A stretch of DNA of 46,108 nt, from positions 1 through 46,108 of the forward strand of contig QEVM01000023.1 in NCBI GenBank assembly GCA_003576805.1, read 5' to 3'. Every line of letters starts with the position of its first letter. Within the stretch, counting starts at the first letter, position 1. Source of the stretch: Pseudomonadota bacterium (GTDB lineage Bacteria > Myxococcota_A > UBA9160 > PR03). Made by a program: the position numbers and the translations under genes. Positions 16,296 through 23,793 of this stretch are shown here, one piece after another. Below the pieces are notes generated by a model, which did no database searches, was not told where the DNA came from, and saw only the letters and a program-made list of their open reading frames with translations.

Positions 16296-16311
16296 CGCAA
16301 GCGCCCTTGCG
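16296..16311 (-). terminator. Hairpin downstream of the P450 gene
   Basis: A perfect 6-bp stem with a 4-base loop (CGCAAG, CGCC, CTTGCG) lies about 34 nt past the P450 stop, flanked by CAACG and GCGTTG. It has no T tract, so it is only a candidate terminator. Confidence 0.3.
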
Positions 16312-16344
16312 CAACCGGCGTTGACGCCGCGCGAGCGCGCTCGT

Positions 16345-17616
16345 CTACGCCGCTCGTCGCAGCGCGAGCGTGCGCGGGCCGCGCACCAGGAACGAGTCGA
16401 CGTACTCGACTCGCTCGTGGCAGCGCTCGAGCTGCGCGAGCTCGTCGAGCAGCTCGTCGAGCACGATGCGCGCCTCGAGGCGCGCGAGCGCGGCGCCGAG
16501 GCAGAAGTGGTTGCCGAGGCCGAACGCGAGGTGGCCGGTGGTGTCGCGTCCGACGTCGAAGCTCGCCGCGGTCGGGCCCCAGTGGCGCTCGTCGCGGTTG
16601 GCGGAGCCGAGCAGCACGACCACGTGCGAGTTGGCGGGAACGCGCGCGCCCGCGATGTCGACGTCGCAGGTGCTGCGCCGGAACACGAACTGCACGGGCG
16701 AGTCGAAGCGCAGCACCTCCTCGACGAGCGCGGGCACGAGGCTGCGGTCCGCGCGCACGCGCGCCAGCGCCGCGGGATGGCGCAGCAGCGCGTTCGCCGC
16801 GTTGCCGATCAGGTTGGTGGTCGTCTCGTTGCCGGCGACGAGCAGCAGCGCCACGAAGAACGCGAGCTCCGCGTCGCTGAGCGCGACCTCGCCGTCCTGC
16901 GCCGTCAGCAGCAGGCTGACGAGGTCGTTGCCGGGCTGGCGGCGGCGCTCGGCCGCGACGCCCTGCACGTACTCGCAGAGCGATCGCATCGCCCCGGCGA
17001 GGCCGCTCTCGATCGGATCGCTGTTCCATCCCGAGCCCGTGCTGCCCGCGACGAGCTGATCCGACCACTGCTTGAACTCGTGCCGGCGCGCCGGCTCGAC
17101 GCCGAGCATCTCGGAGATGATCGTGACGGGCAGCGGGATCGCGAGATCGTGGACGAGGTCGAACTCGCGCCGCGTGCGCAGCGCGGCCATGCACTCGCGC
17201 GCGACGGCTCGCACGCGCGCCTCCCAGGCGGCGATGCGGCGCGGCGTGAAGCCGCGGTTCACGAGGTTGCGGAGCGGGCCGTGGCGCGGCGGATCCTCGG
17301 CGATCAGGTTGCGCGAGGTGATCAGGCTCTCGAGCGGGAACGGCAGCGCCTGCGCGAACGCGAGCATGCGCTGCGCCGCGACCGGGTCGCTCTGCGGGTC
17401 GACGCCGGGCGGTGCGCCGAGCAGCAGCGTCCGCATCGCGTCCGAGGAGAAGCGCTCCGCGTCGCGCAGCACCGCGCGCACGTCCTCGAAGCGCGAGACG
17501 CAGTACGCCCCGACGCCCTCCGCGAAGTGAACCGGCGCGTGCTCCCGCAGCGTCGCGTAGAACGAATAGGGATCGTCGCGCACCTCGGCGGAGAACGGCT
17601 CGTAGTGGACGTGCAT
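16345..17616 (-). CDS. Cytochrome P450
   Basis: This 423-residue soluble bacterial P450 has all hallmarks. The I-helix oxygen-activation motif A-G-N-E-T-T is at 261-266, the K-helix E-V-L-R at 300-303, and the heme loop F-G-L-G-N-H-F-C-L-G at 365-374 with Cys372 as axial ligand. Acid/alcohol residues are E-T, as in typical monooxygenases. The ATG at 17616 is preferred because upstream codons look non-conserved. No ferredoxin or reductase is adjacent, so redox partners are elsewhere. The substrate (terpenoid, steroid, fatty acid or xenobiotic) is unknown. A MAPEG protein gene lies just upstream on the same strand. Confidence 0.95.
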   Translation of the reverse strand: MHVHYEPFSAEVRDDPYSFYATLREHAPVHFAEGVGAYCVSRFEDVRAVLRDAERFSSDAMRTLLLGAPPGVDPQSDPVAAQRMLAFAQALPFPLESLITSRNLIAEDPPRHGPLRNLVNRGFTPRRIAAWEARVRAVARECMAALRTRREFDLVHDLAIPLPVTIISEMLGVEPARRHEFKQWSDQLVAGSTGSGWNSDPIESGLAGAMRSLCEYVQGVAAERRRQPGNDLVSLLLTAQDGEVALSDAELAFFVALLLVAGNETTTNLIGNAANALLRHPAALARVRADRSLVPALVEEVLRFDSPVQFVFRRSTCDVDIAGARVPANSHVVVLLGSANRDERHWGPTAASFDVGRDTTGHLAFGLGNHFCLGAALARLEARIVLDELLDELAQLERCHERVEYVDSFLVRGPRTLALRRAA

Positions 17617-17688
17617 GGGGGCCCCTTTTCCGATCCACGCTACCCGAGCCGGCGTACGCCGCGCCACGCCGCAGGGCGGCGCCCGGCG

Positions 17689-18129
17689 CTACGCCGCCGG
17701 CGACGCGGCGAAGTGTGCGAGTGCCGCGCGCCCGATCATGAACCAGAGCGCGAGCGCCGCGACGAGGTACATGTAGAACCGCACCATCACGCGGTTGAAC
17801 GTGCAGTGCACCGCGCTGTGCAGCGTACGGAAACCGGCGAAGATCCAGCCCGCCGTCACGTACGCGCCGTCCACCTGCTGCGTCGCGAAGAGATACAGGC
17901 AGACCGCGTAGAAGAGCACCGGCAGCTCGAACAGGTTCTTCAGGTTGTCGGACGGGTTCGAGATCGACGCGGGCGAGAGCTCCGCGAGCCGGCCCGGAAT
18001 CGCGAGTTCGACGGGGCTGATCTGCTTGGCGGTGATCCAGCGGATCCGCCGCGCGAACATGAACGCCCACACCGCGAAGGTGAGGAGCATCGTCGCGAAG
18101 AAGGGGCCGAAGATCGCGGATTGCGGCAT
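17689..18129 (-). CDS. MAPEG family membrane protein
   Basis: This 146-residue protein has four transmembrane helices. The MAPEG landmark [14 protein letters not shown] is in the middle, followed by [12 protein letters not shown] and R-F-Y-M-Y. MAPEG proteins are microsomal glutathione transferase/leukotriene-synthase-like; bacterial members are mostly uncharacterised. It is 72 nt upstream of the P450 gene and about 53 nt downstream of a VOC gene on the same strand, so a small detoxification-type operon is possible (inference). Confidence 0.9.
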   Translation of the reverse strand: MPQSAIFGPFFATMLLTFAVWAFMFARRIRWITAKQISPVELAIPGRLAELSPASISNPSDNLKNLFELPVLFYAVCLYLFATQQVDGAYVTAGWIFAGFRTLHSAVHCTFNRVMVRFYMYLVAALALWFMIGRAALAHFAASPAA

Positions 18130-18182
18130 GCGCGCGCTCCCGGGTCGAAGGGCGGCGCCATGTTCGCACGCTCGCCCCGCAC

Positions 18183-18563
18183 TCACGAGTCGCCGTACGG
18201 CGCCGTCATCACCTCGAGCTTGTGCCCGTCGGGATCGTCGAAGTAGACGCCGCGGCCGGCGCCGTGCTGGTAGATCTCGCCGGGGCGCTGCTTGCCGGGA
18301 TCGGCCCAGTAGGCGAGGCCGCGCTCGCGGATGCGCGCGAAGACGCGGTCGAACTCGTCCTCGCCGACCAGGAACGCGTAGTGCTGCATCGCGATCGCGC
18401 CCTCCTGCTCGTAGAAGTCGAGCGAGACGCCGTTGCCCAGCGCGACCACGAGCATCGGCCCGAACGGCTTCGCGGCCGGCAGCTCGAGGATCTCGGTCAG
18501 GAACGCCGCCGACCGCTGCTTGTCGCGGCACCAGACGATCGTGTGGTCGAGCTCGGCGGTCAT
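18183..18563 (-). CDS. VOC family protein
   Basis: This 126-residue single-domain VOC protein opens with [10 protein letters not shown] and ends with [15 protein letters not shown], carrying the His and Glu positions typical of metal ligands. GAGGAGG lies about nine bases before ATG 18563. It is divergent from the alpha/beta hydrolase gene, with 128 nt between them to hold both promoters, and is followed by MAPEG and P450. The reaction is unknown. Confidence 0.85.
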   Translation of the reverse strand: MTAELDHTIVWCRDKQRSAAFLTEILELPAAKPFGPMLVVALGNGVSLDFYEQEGAIAMQHYAFLVGEDEFDRVFARIRERGLAYWADPGKQRPGEIYQHGAGRGVYFDDPDGHKLEVMTAPYGDS

Positions 18564-18691
18564 GCTGCGCGCCTCCTCGCGGCTCGGCCGCACCCGTCGG
18601 GCGCGCGCCGCGTGTGCAGGCGCCGGCGCAGCGCGAGCGGAATCGCCGCCGCCGTGTGAGGATGAATGTCGCACTCACGACAGGAGACGTC

Positions 18692-19513
18692 ATGGCATTC
18701 CTCACCACGCAGGACGGCACGCAGCTCTACTACAAGGATTGGGGCCGCGGGCAGCCCGTCGTGTTCAGCCACGGCTGGCCGCTCTCCGCGGACAGCTGGG
18801 AGTCGCAGATGCTGCACCTCGCGGCGCACGGCTTCCGCTGCATCGCGCACGACCGCCGCGGGCACGGCCGCTCGAGCCAGCCGTGGCACGGCAACGACAT
18901 GGACGGCTACGCCGACGACCTCGCCGCGCTGATCGAGCACCTCGACCTGCGCGGCGCCATCCTGGTCGGCTTTTCGACCGGCGGCGGCGAAGTCGCGCGC
19001 TACATCGGCCGCCACGGCACGCGCCGCGTCGCCAAGGCCGCGCTCGTCTCCGCCGTCCCGCCGCTCATGCTGCAGACCGACGCCAACCCGGGCGGCCTCC
19101 CGCTCTCCGTCTTCGACGAGATCCGCGCCGGCGTCCTGCGCGACCGCGCGCAGTACTTCCGCGATCTCACGACGCCCTTCTTCGGCGCCAACCGCGCCGG
19201 CCACCACGTCACGCAGGGCATGCGCGACTCCTTCTGGCTGCAAGGCATGCAGGCCGGCCTCAAGAACGCGCTCGACTCCATCGCCGCGTTCTCCGCCACC
19301 GACTTCACCGAAGATCTGAAGAAGTTCGACGTCCCGACGCTGGTGATCCACGGCGACGACGACCAGATCGTCCCGATCGACGCCGCCGGCCGCGCGTCGG
19401 CGAAGATCGTGAAGGGCGCGACGCTGAAGGTCTACCCCGGCGCGCCGCACGGGATGACCGACACGCACAAGGATCCGCTCAGCGCCGATCTGCTCGCGTT
19501 CGCGAAGAGCTGA
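18692..19513 (+). CDS. Alpha/beta hydrolase (non-heme haloperoxidase/arylesterase group)
   Basis: This 273-residue protein has the full catalytic set of an alpha/beta hydrolase. The oxyanion stretch is S-H-G-W-P-L near 26, the nucleophile elbow G-F-S-T-G-G-G-E has Ser95, the acid is in [10 protein letters not shown], and the His is in [15 protein letters not shown] and the overall length match the cofactor-free chloroperoxidase/aryl esterase family. CAGGAGA precedes the ATG. An SDR gene follows after 15 nt, so the two are probably cotranscribed. Confidence 0.92.
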   Translation: MAFLTTQDGTQLYYKDWGRGQPVVFSHGWPLSADSWESQMLHLAAHGFRCIAHDRRGHGRSSQPWHGNDMDGYADDLAALIEHLDLRGAILVGFSTGGGEVARYIGRHGTRRVAKAALVSAVPPLMLQTDANPGGLPLSVFDEIRAGVLRDRAQYFRDLTTPFFGANRAGHHVTQGMRDSFWLQGMQAGLKNALDSIAAFSATDFTEDLKKFDVPTLVIHGDDDQIVPIDAAGRASAKIVKGATLKVYPGAPHGMTDTHKDPLSADLLAFAKS

Positions 19514-19528
19514 CGGCGGAAGAACTCG

Positions 19529-20278
19529 ATGGACACCACCGCACCGCTCGCAGGCAACGTCGCGCTCGTCACCGGCGGCTCGCGCGGCATCGGCGCCGCC
19601 ATCGCCCAGCGCCTCGCCGGCGACGGCGCGTCGGTCGCGATCACCTACGCCGCGTCGGCGCAGAAGGCGGACGAAGTCGTGCGCGCGATCGCCGCGCGAG
19701 GCGGCAAGGCGATCGCGATCGCCGCGGACGCGGGCGACGTCGCCGCCGTGAAGAGCGCCGTCGCCAAGACGGTTCGCACGTTCGGCCGACTCGACATCCT
19801 CGTCAACAACGCCGCCATCGCCCCCGTGAAGCCGCTCGAGGAATGGACGCTCGAGGACTTCGACCGCATCGTCGCCGTCAACGTGCGCGGCGCGTTCGTC
19901 GCTGCGCAGGAGGCCGCGCGCCACATGCACGAAGGCGGCCGCATCATCCAGATCGGCAGCGTCAACGCGGATCTCGTGCCGTTCGCCGGCGGCACGCTCT
20001 ACGCGATGAGCAAGGCCGCGCTGGCCGGCATGACGAAGGGCCTCGCGCGCGATCTCGGGCCGCGCGGCATCACCGTCGTGAACGTGCAGCCAGGGCCGGT
20101 GGATACGGAGATGAATCCCGCCGACGGGGAATTCGCCGAGCACACCGCTGGCTTCACGGCGCTGGGGCGGTATGCGCGGGCGGACGAGGTCGCCGGCTTC
20201 GTCGCATGGCTCGCGAGTCCGGAGGCGAGCTACATCACCGGGGCGAGTCTCACGATCGACGGAGGCTTCGCGGCTTGA
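19529..20278 (+). CDS. SDR family oxidoreductase
   Basis: This 249-residue classical short-chain dehydrogenase/reductase has the cofactor motif T-G-G-S-R-G-I-G near 15-22, N-N-A-A near 93, catalytic Ser in I-G-S-V-N and Y-A-M-S-K as the Y-x-x-x-K pair, then P-G-P-V-D-T. The glycine-rich loop with a following R suggests NADP(H) preference (inference). It begins 15 nt after the alpha/beta hydrolase and ends at the left border of the toxin-antitoxin/defence segment. The substrate is unknown. Confidence 0.95.
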   Translation: MDTTAPLAGNVALVTGGSRGIGAAIAQRLAGDGASVAITYAASAQKADEVVRAIAARGGKAIAIAADAGDVAAVKSAVAKTVRTFGRLDILVNNAAIAPVKPLEEWTLEDFDRIVAVNVRGAFVAAQEAARHMHEGGRIIQIGSVNADLVPFAGGTLYAMSKAALAGMTKGLARDLGPRGITVVNVQPGPVDTEMNPADGEFAEHTAGFTALGRYARADEVAGFVAWLASPEASYITGASLTIDGGFAA

Positions 20279-20345
20279 AGTCGGAGCGGCGCGCCCGCCG
20301 TCACGTACGCGCGAACGGGATACAGCGACCGCGCTGCGGTTGCTG

Positions 20346-20558
20346 TCACAGCAGAGCGCGAAACTGTTCCACCGTGAGGCCTGCGTCGCGGACGATGCCG
20401 CCCATGGTGAAAGCATTCACCGGGTTCGCGCGCGGGATCGTGAGGATGCGCGTTCCATCCGACATGACGATGTGCTTGCCTTCCCGGAGGACGCGAAAGC
20501 CGGCCCTCTGCAGCGCGCGAACAGCTTGCTGATGCGGAACTCCGGGAATCTTCGGCAA
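20346..20558 (-). CDS. hicA: HicA-family toxin (mRNA interferase)
   Basis: This 70-residue protein has the YcfA/HicA double-stranded-RNA-binding-like fold: L-Q-R-A-G-F-R-V-L-R-E-G-K-H-I-V-M followed by I-P-R-A-N-P-V-N. The His in the G-K-H segment is the expected catalytic residue. HicA toxins cleave mRNA and are held by HicB. It lies 3 nt downstream of hicB on the same strand. The length is normal and the frame intact. Confidence 0.9.
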   Translation of the reverse strand: MPKIPGVPHQQAVRALQRAGFRVLREGKHIVMSDGTRILTIPRANPVNAFTMGGIVRDAGLTVEQFRALL

Positions 20559-20561
20559 GCG

Positions 20562-20759
20562 CTACGCCTGCACGTCGATCTCGCGCACCGTCGCTCCTTC
20601 GAGGAGATCCTCGACCGTGGCGAGATACTCTTTGATCGCATCCTGGATGTTCTGCAGCGCTTCCTGCTCGGTGGCGCCCTGCGACCAGCAGCCCGGGAGA
20701 CCGGGAACCGAAACGCTGAAGCCTTCTTCCGACTCTCGAAGCGCGATCTTGTACTTCAT
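20562..20759 (-). CDS. hicB: HicB-family antitoxin
   Basis: This 65-residue protein is a minimal HicB: it has the partially degraded RNase H-like part with E-E-G-F-S-V-S-V-P-G-L-P-G-C-W-S-Q-G and the helix A-T-E-Q-E-A-L-Q-N-I-Q-D-A-I. It lacks the C-terminal DNA-binding tail found in longer HicB, so autoregulation may need another factor (inference). AGGAAGGA lies about ten bases before ATG 20759. The antitoxin-first order is common for this compact type. Confidence 0.9.
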   Translation of the reverse strand: MKYKIALRESEEGFSVSVPGLPGCWSQGATEQEALQNIQDAIKEYLATVEDLLEGATVREIDVQA

Positions 20760-20981
20760 GACGGCGAGTCCTTCCTGGATGGCGGCAAGATAGCGGGCCC
20801 AACGATCGCGGCGTGTACGGGGACATCCGTTCACGGCGCAGCGTCGCCGCGCAAGACGCGAGCCCGCGCTTCGACGACACGTCTTAGAGGACGAGAAACG
20901 CGGCAGCGCCAGCAGCTCCGTGAGGGACGCCGGCATGCGCTGCACGTCGCGCATGAGGCGGCGCGACGCCACGCCCGTCCC

Positions 20982-21359
20982 TCACCGCCGCGGCGCAAAC
21001 AGCTCGATCGGATTACCGGACGGATCCTCGACGATCACCTGCGCGCCGCCCGGCCCGCTGATGATCTCGTCCGTGCGAAGGCACACGCCCGCCTCGCGCA
21101 GCCGCTGCACCTCCGCCTCCAGATCCGTGACCTCGAGATGGATGCGATTCCAGCCGCCGGGCGTCTGGCAGCGGCCGTCGGGGAGCGCACGTTTGCCCGA
21201 GCTGCCTTCGCCGCTGAGCAGCAGGCGCACGCCGTCGCGCACGACCGAGGCGAAGGCCGGCGACGCGTCCACTTCCAGCGTGAAACCGAGGTACGTCGTG
21301 TAGAAAGCGACGGCCGCGGGGACGTCGTCGATCATGTAACGCACGCTCACTCGAGGCAT
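20982..21359 (-). CDS. VOC family protein
   Basis: This 125-residue VOC protein starts V-S-V-R-Y-M-I-D-D-V and ends V-I-V-E-D-P-S-G-N-P-I-E-L-F-A, the paired-module signature of glyoxalase-like proteins, with Glu in the last strand. I-H-L-E-V-T-D-L gives the second-module metal-binding His position. It sits between hicB and a DUF6223-like gene on the same strand, 21 nt after the latter. The reaction cannot be assigned. Confidence 0.88.
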   Translation of the reverse strand: MPRVSVRYMIDDVPAAVAFYTTYLGFTLEVDASPAFASVVRDGVRLLLSGEGSSGKRALPDGRCQTPGGWNRIHLEVTDLEAEVQRLREAGVCLRTDEIISGPGGAQVIVEDPSGNPIELFAPRR

Positions 21360-21380
21360 TGCAGCGAGTCTCCTTTTCGA

Positions 21381-21839
21381 TCAGGCGGTACGGCGCGAGC
21401 GCGCGAGAGCCAGCCGGCCGAGCAGCATGCCGATCAGTCCCAGCCCGAGGGCCACGATGGCGCCGCCTCGCCCGTTGCCGGTCCCGATGGCGCCGCTCGA
21501 GGTGGCGAGATGCAGCGCGGCGAGGGCCATGCCGACGACGGCCAGCACCAGCGCGACGATCGCGCCGTCACGCGCGCTCCCGGCGCCGTCGCCGCCGGCG
21601 GAGCGCGACAGCGCCCGCCCACCGATGACCGCGCCGATCCCCGCGAGCAGCAGCGCCGCGCTGGCTCCGGCTCGCCCGGAGCCGGTGGCGATCACGCCTT
21701 GTGCGGCCGCCGGTGCAGCAGGCCCGAGTTCAGCGAGCAGGCCGGCTGCGGCGGCGGCGGCGACTCGCAGCGAGCGCGGTTTTGCGCCGATCGCCCTCGT
21801 GCGACGATCATGGCTCCGCTGAGCATTTCGAGACCGCAT
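21381..21839 (-). CDS. DUF6223-like small membrane protein
   Basis: From ATG 21839 the product is 152 residues. I prefer this ATG because GGGGAGG lies six bases before it and directly abuts the other ATG (21845). There is an N-terminal signal-like helix, then about three hydrophobic segments. G-G-R-A-L-S-R-S-A-G and the repeated R-D-G-A-I-V-A-L-V-L and R-G-G-A-I-V-A-L-G-L blocks resemble DUF6223 membrane proteins as I recall them. It is divergent from the ECF sigma gene with only 52 nt between, and a VOC gene follows it. The role is unknown. Confidence 0.6.
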   Translation of the reverse strand: MRSRNAQRSHDRRTRAIGAKPRSLRVAAAAAAGLLAELGPAAPAAAQGVIATGSGRAGASAALLLAGIGAVIGGRALSRSAGGDGAGSARDGAIVALVLAVVGMALAALHLATSSGAIGTGNGRGGAIVALGLGLIGMLLGRLALARSRRTA

Positions 21840-21851
21840 GCGCATCCTCCC

Positions 21852-21878
21852 CGTCACATCGGGCTGGCATCGTTCGTC
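21852..21878 (+). promoter_or_regulatory. ECF41-type promoter upstream of the sigma factor gene
   Basis: CGTCACA at 21852-21858 and CGTC at 21875-21878 are separated by 16 bp. The ECF41 group is described as recognising TGTCACA and CGTC elements; this matches except for the first base. It ends 14 bp before the first possible start of the sigma gene, suggesting autoregulation (inference). Confidence 0.5.
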
Positions 21879-21891
21879 GAAGGGATGACGG

Positions 21892-22791
21892 ATGGCGGAG
21901 CGAGAACGTGACATGGACCCGCAGCGCTCGCTGACCGAGCACTTCGAAGCGAACCGGCCGCGGCTGCGCGGCGTGGCCTACCGCCTGCTCGGCTCGCTCC
22001 CCGAGGCCGAGGACGCGGTGCAGGAATCGTGGCTGCGCCTCGGCCGCACCGAGACGGCCGCCATCGAAAACCTGAGCGGCTGGCTCACGACCGTCGTCTC
22101 GCGCGTGTGCCTCGACATGCTGCGCTCGCGGCGGTCGCGGCGCGAAGAGCCGATCGGCGCGGAGGCCACCGAGACGAGCACCGCGCGCGGGGAAGGCGCC
22201 GATCCCGAAGGCGAAGCGCTGCTGGCGGATTCCGTCGGCGTCGCGCTGCTCGTCGTGTTGGAAACGCTCTCGCCCGCGGAGCGCCTCGCGTTCGTGCTGC
22301 ACGACCTCTTCGCCGTGCCGTTCGAGGAGATCGGTCCCATCGTCGGACGCTCACCCGAGGCCGCTCGCCAGCTCGCGAGCCGCGCGCGTCGGCGCGTGCG
22401 CGGCGCGCCCGCGTCAGCGAACGCCGACGGCGAGCGGCGGCGCGAGGTGCTCGAGGCGTTCGTGCGGGCGGTACGCGAAGGAGATCTCGAAGGACTACTC
22501 GCGGTGCTCGATCCGGAGGCCGTGATTCGCATCGATGCGGCGGCGTCGATGTCGGGCGAAGCGCGAGAGATTCGCGGCGCGGCGGCGTGGGCGGAGCGGT
22601 TCCTCGCGTTCTCGCGAGAGCTTCGATTCGTACAGCCGGCGCTCCTCGATGGATCGATCGGATTGATCCACGCGCCGCGCGGGAAGCTGTCGCGGGTGGT
22701 GATGCTCGGCTTCGGGGACGACCAAGTGGTTCAGGTCGAGGTCATCGCCGATCCGGCGCGCCTGCGCGATCTGGAGATCGCGGTGCTCTGA
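21892..22791 (+). CDS. ECF41-type RNA polymerase sigma factor with SnoaL-like C-terminal domain
   Basis: This 299-residue protein has a sigma-2 region (~12-75; Y-R-L-L-G-S-L-P-E-A-E-D-A-V-Q-E-S-W-L-R) and W-L-T-T-V-V-S-R-V-C-L-D. A sigma-4 region follows (L-S-P-A-E-R-L-A-F-V-L-H-D-L-F, F-E-E-I-G-P-I-V-G-R-S). The C-terminal ~110 residues form a SnoaL/NTF2-like domain ending D-P-A-R-L-R-D-L-E-I-A-V-L. In ECF41 factors this extension replaces an anti-sigma factor and controls activity. A second ATG at 21913 is possible and would give a more normal leader after the ECF41-type promoter. The usual carboxymuconolactone-decarboxylase/oxidoreductase/epimerase partner is absent nearby; a DUF6223-like gene is divergent. 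Confidence 0.9.
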   Translation: MAERERDMDPQRSLTEHFEANRPRLRGVAYRLLGSLPEAEDAVQESWLRLGRTETAAIENLSGWLTTVVSRVCLDMLRSRRSRREEPIGAEATETSTARGEGADPEGEALLADSVGVALLVVLETLSPAERLAFVLHDLFAVPFEEIGPIVGRSPEAARQLASRARRRVRGAPASANADGERRREVLEAFVRAVREGDLEGLLAVLDPEAVIRIDAAASMSGEAREIRGAAAWAERFLAFSRELRFVQPALLDGSIGLIHAPRGKLSRVVMLGFGDDQVVQVEVIADPARLRDLEIAVL

Positions 22792-22814
22792 CCGTCATGC
22801 CGGCCTCGTGGCCG

Positions 22815-22837
22815 ATATGCACCCGTGTGCATATACT
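22815..22837 (+). promoter_or_regulatory. Palindromic operator overlapping the brnT -10
   Basis: Perfect 8-bp arms ATATGCAC and GTGCATAT flank CCGT (22815-22834). The right arm overlaps TATACT (22832-22837), a good -10, seven bases before the GTG of brnT. This suggests a leaderless mRNA and repression by bound BrnA or BrnTA (inference). Confidence 0.5.
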
Positions 22838-22843
22838 CGGCCC

Positions 22844-23110
22844 GTGGTCGAATGGGACCGCGCGAAGGCGGACGCGAATCTCCGAAAGCACGGCATCGAC
22901 TTCGCGGATGCCGCGACCGTGCTCACCGACGACCTGGCGTTGACCCGTCCTGACGACGATCCCGACGAACCACGTTTCGTGACACTCGGCATGGACGCCT
23001 TGGGTCGGATTCTCGTGGTCGCGTACACGTGGCGCACCGACGAGATCCGATTGATCTCGGCGCGCAGAGCCACCGCCTCCGAGCGGCGGCAGTACGAGAA
23101 GCATCGATGA
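22844..23110 (+). CDS. brnT: BrnT-family toxin
   Basis: From the GTG at 22844 the product is 88 residues and opens in the BrnT way: V-E-W-D-R-A-K-A-D-A-N-L-R-K-H-G-I-D-F. R-I-L-V-V-A-Y-T-W-R and I-R-L-I-S-A-R-R-A-T are the typical central and C-terminal blocks of this RelE-like ribonuclease toxin. A possible upstream ATG at 22808 would lie before the -10 element, so GTG is preferred. There is no ribosome binding site, consistent with a leaderless transcript. The stop overlaps the brnA start by 4 nt (ATGA). Confidence 0.88.
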   Translation: MVEWDRAKADANLRKHGIDFADAATVLTDDLALTRPDDDPDEPRFVTLGMDALGRILVVAYTWRTDEIRLISARRATASERRQYEKHR

Positions 23111-23394
23111 AGAGGAACTACGACTTCAGCAAGGCCAAGCGCGGTGCCGTGATCGCCACGCCGCCCGGGAAGACCCGGATCACGATCCGCATCGACGACG
23201 ACGTCCTCGATTGGTTCCGCGAGCGCGTGCACGAAGCCGGCGGCGGCAGCTACCAGACCATGATCAACCGCGCCCTGCGCGAGTACATGGAGCACCAGGT
23301 GGAGCCGTTCGAGGAGACGCTGCGCCGCGTGCTCAGTGAGGTGCTGCCCGGCTCGAAAGCGCGTCGCAAGACTCCGAAGCGCCGCGCGAGCTGA
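23107..23394 (+). CDS. brnA: BrnA-family antitoxin
   Basis: This 95-residue protein has a flexible basic N-terminus and a ribbon-helix-helix domain with K-T-R-I-T-I-R-I-D-D-D-V-L-D-W-F and the family-defining G-G-S-Y-Q-T-M-I-N-R-A-L-R-E-Y. BrnA dimers neutralise BrnT and repress their own promoter. The ATGA overlap with brnT gives the usual toxin-first order. The C-terminal ~30 residues are basic and likely disordered. Confidence 0.92.
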   Translation: MKRNYDFSKAKRGAVIATPPGKTRITIRIDDDVLDWFRERVHEAGGGSYQTMINRALREYMEHQVEPFEETLRRVLSEVLPGSKARRKTPKRRAS

Positions 23395-23422
23395 GCCGGC
23401 CGCGAAGGAGGCGCGGCGCTCG

Positions 23423-23653
23423 TCACCGCAGAGCGGAGCGGGACCTACCAAGAACCTCGGAGGCGGGAATGCCGGCGACCTGACCCGTTTCGATCTGGGC
23501 CAGGCGGCGCTCGGATTCCTCGAGCCACTGTGCGTCGGTCTCGATCTCGGGCTCGCCTTCCAAGCTCGCGATCAGTCGTTCGGCGAGGCGAGCACGCTCT
23601 TTCGAGGGCAGATTCATCGCCTTCGCTTCGATGTCGCGGTCGGGCTTGCTCAT
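23423..23653 (-). CDS. Addiction-module antitoxin component (TIGR02574-type), no partner
   Basis: This 76-residue acidic protein matches the putative addiction module component family: K-A-M-N-L-P-S-K-E-R-A-R-L-A-E-R-L-I-A-S-L followed by D-A-Q-W-L-E-E-S-E-R-R-L-A-Q-I-E-T-G. Such antitoxins normally precede a RelE/ParE toxin. Here brnA from the opposite strand ends 28 nt from its stop, so no toxin gene follows. It may be an orphan antitoxin or a remnant. The product itself looks full length. Confidence 0.82.
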   Translation of the reverse strand: MSKPDRDIEAKAMNLPSKERARLAERLIASLEGEPEIETDAQWLEESERRLAQIETGQVAGIPASEVLGRSRSALR

Positions 23654-23793
23654 ATCGCGAGCCTTCTCGCTTTGCGGTGACGTCGAGCAGTCGCTCGAGC
23701 CTAAGCCCACGATAGCGACTCGACCGCGAGCACGTTCTCCGGCGTCCCACCGTTCACGGCCGGCGAGCCGGCCGGCTGCTCCGAGCCGACAGC

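Noticed and set aside
20760..20981. A possible small gene between hicB and the VOC gene
   Set aside because: No frame has a good start and protein-like composition; treated as non-coding.
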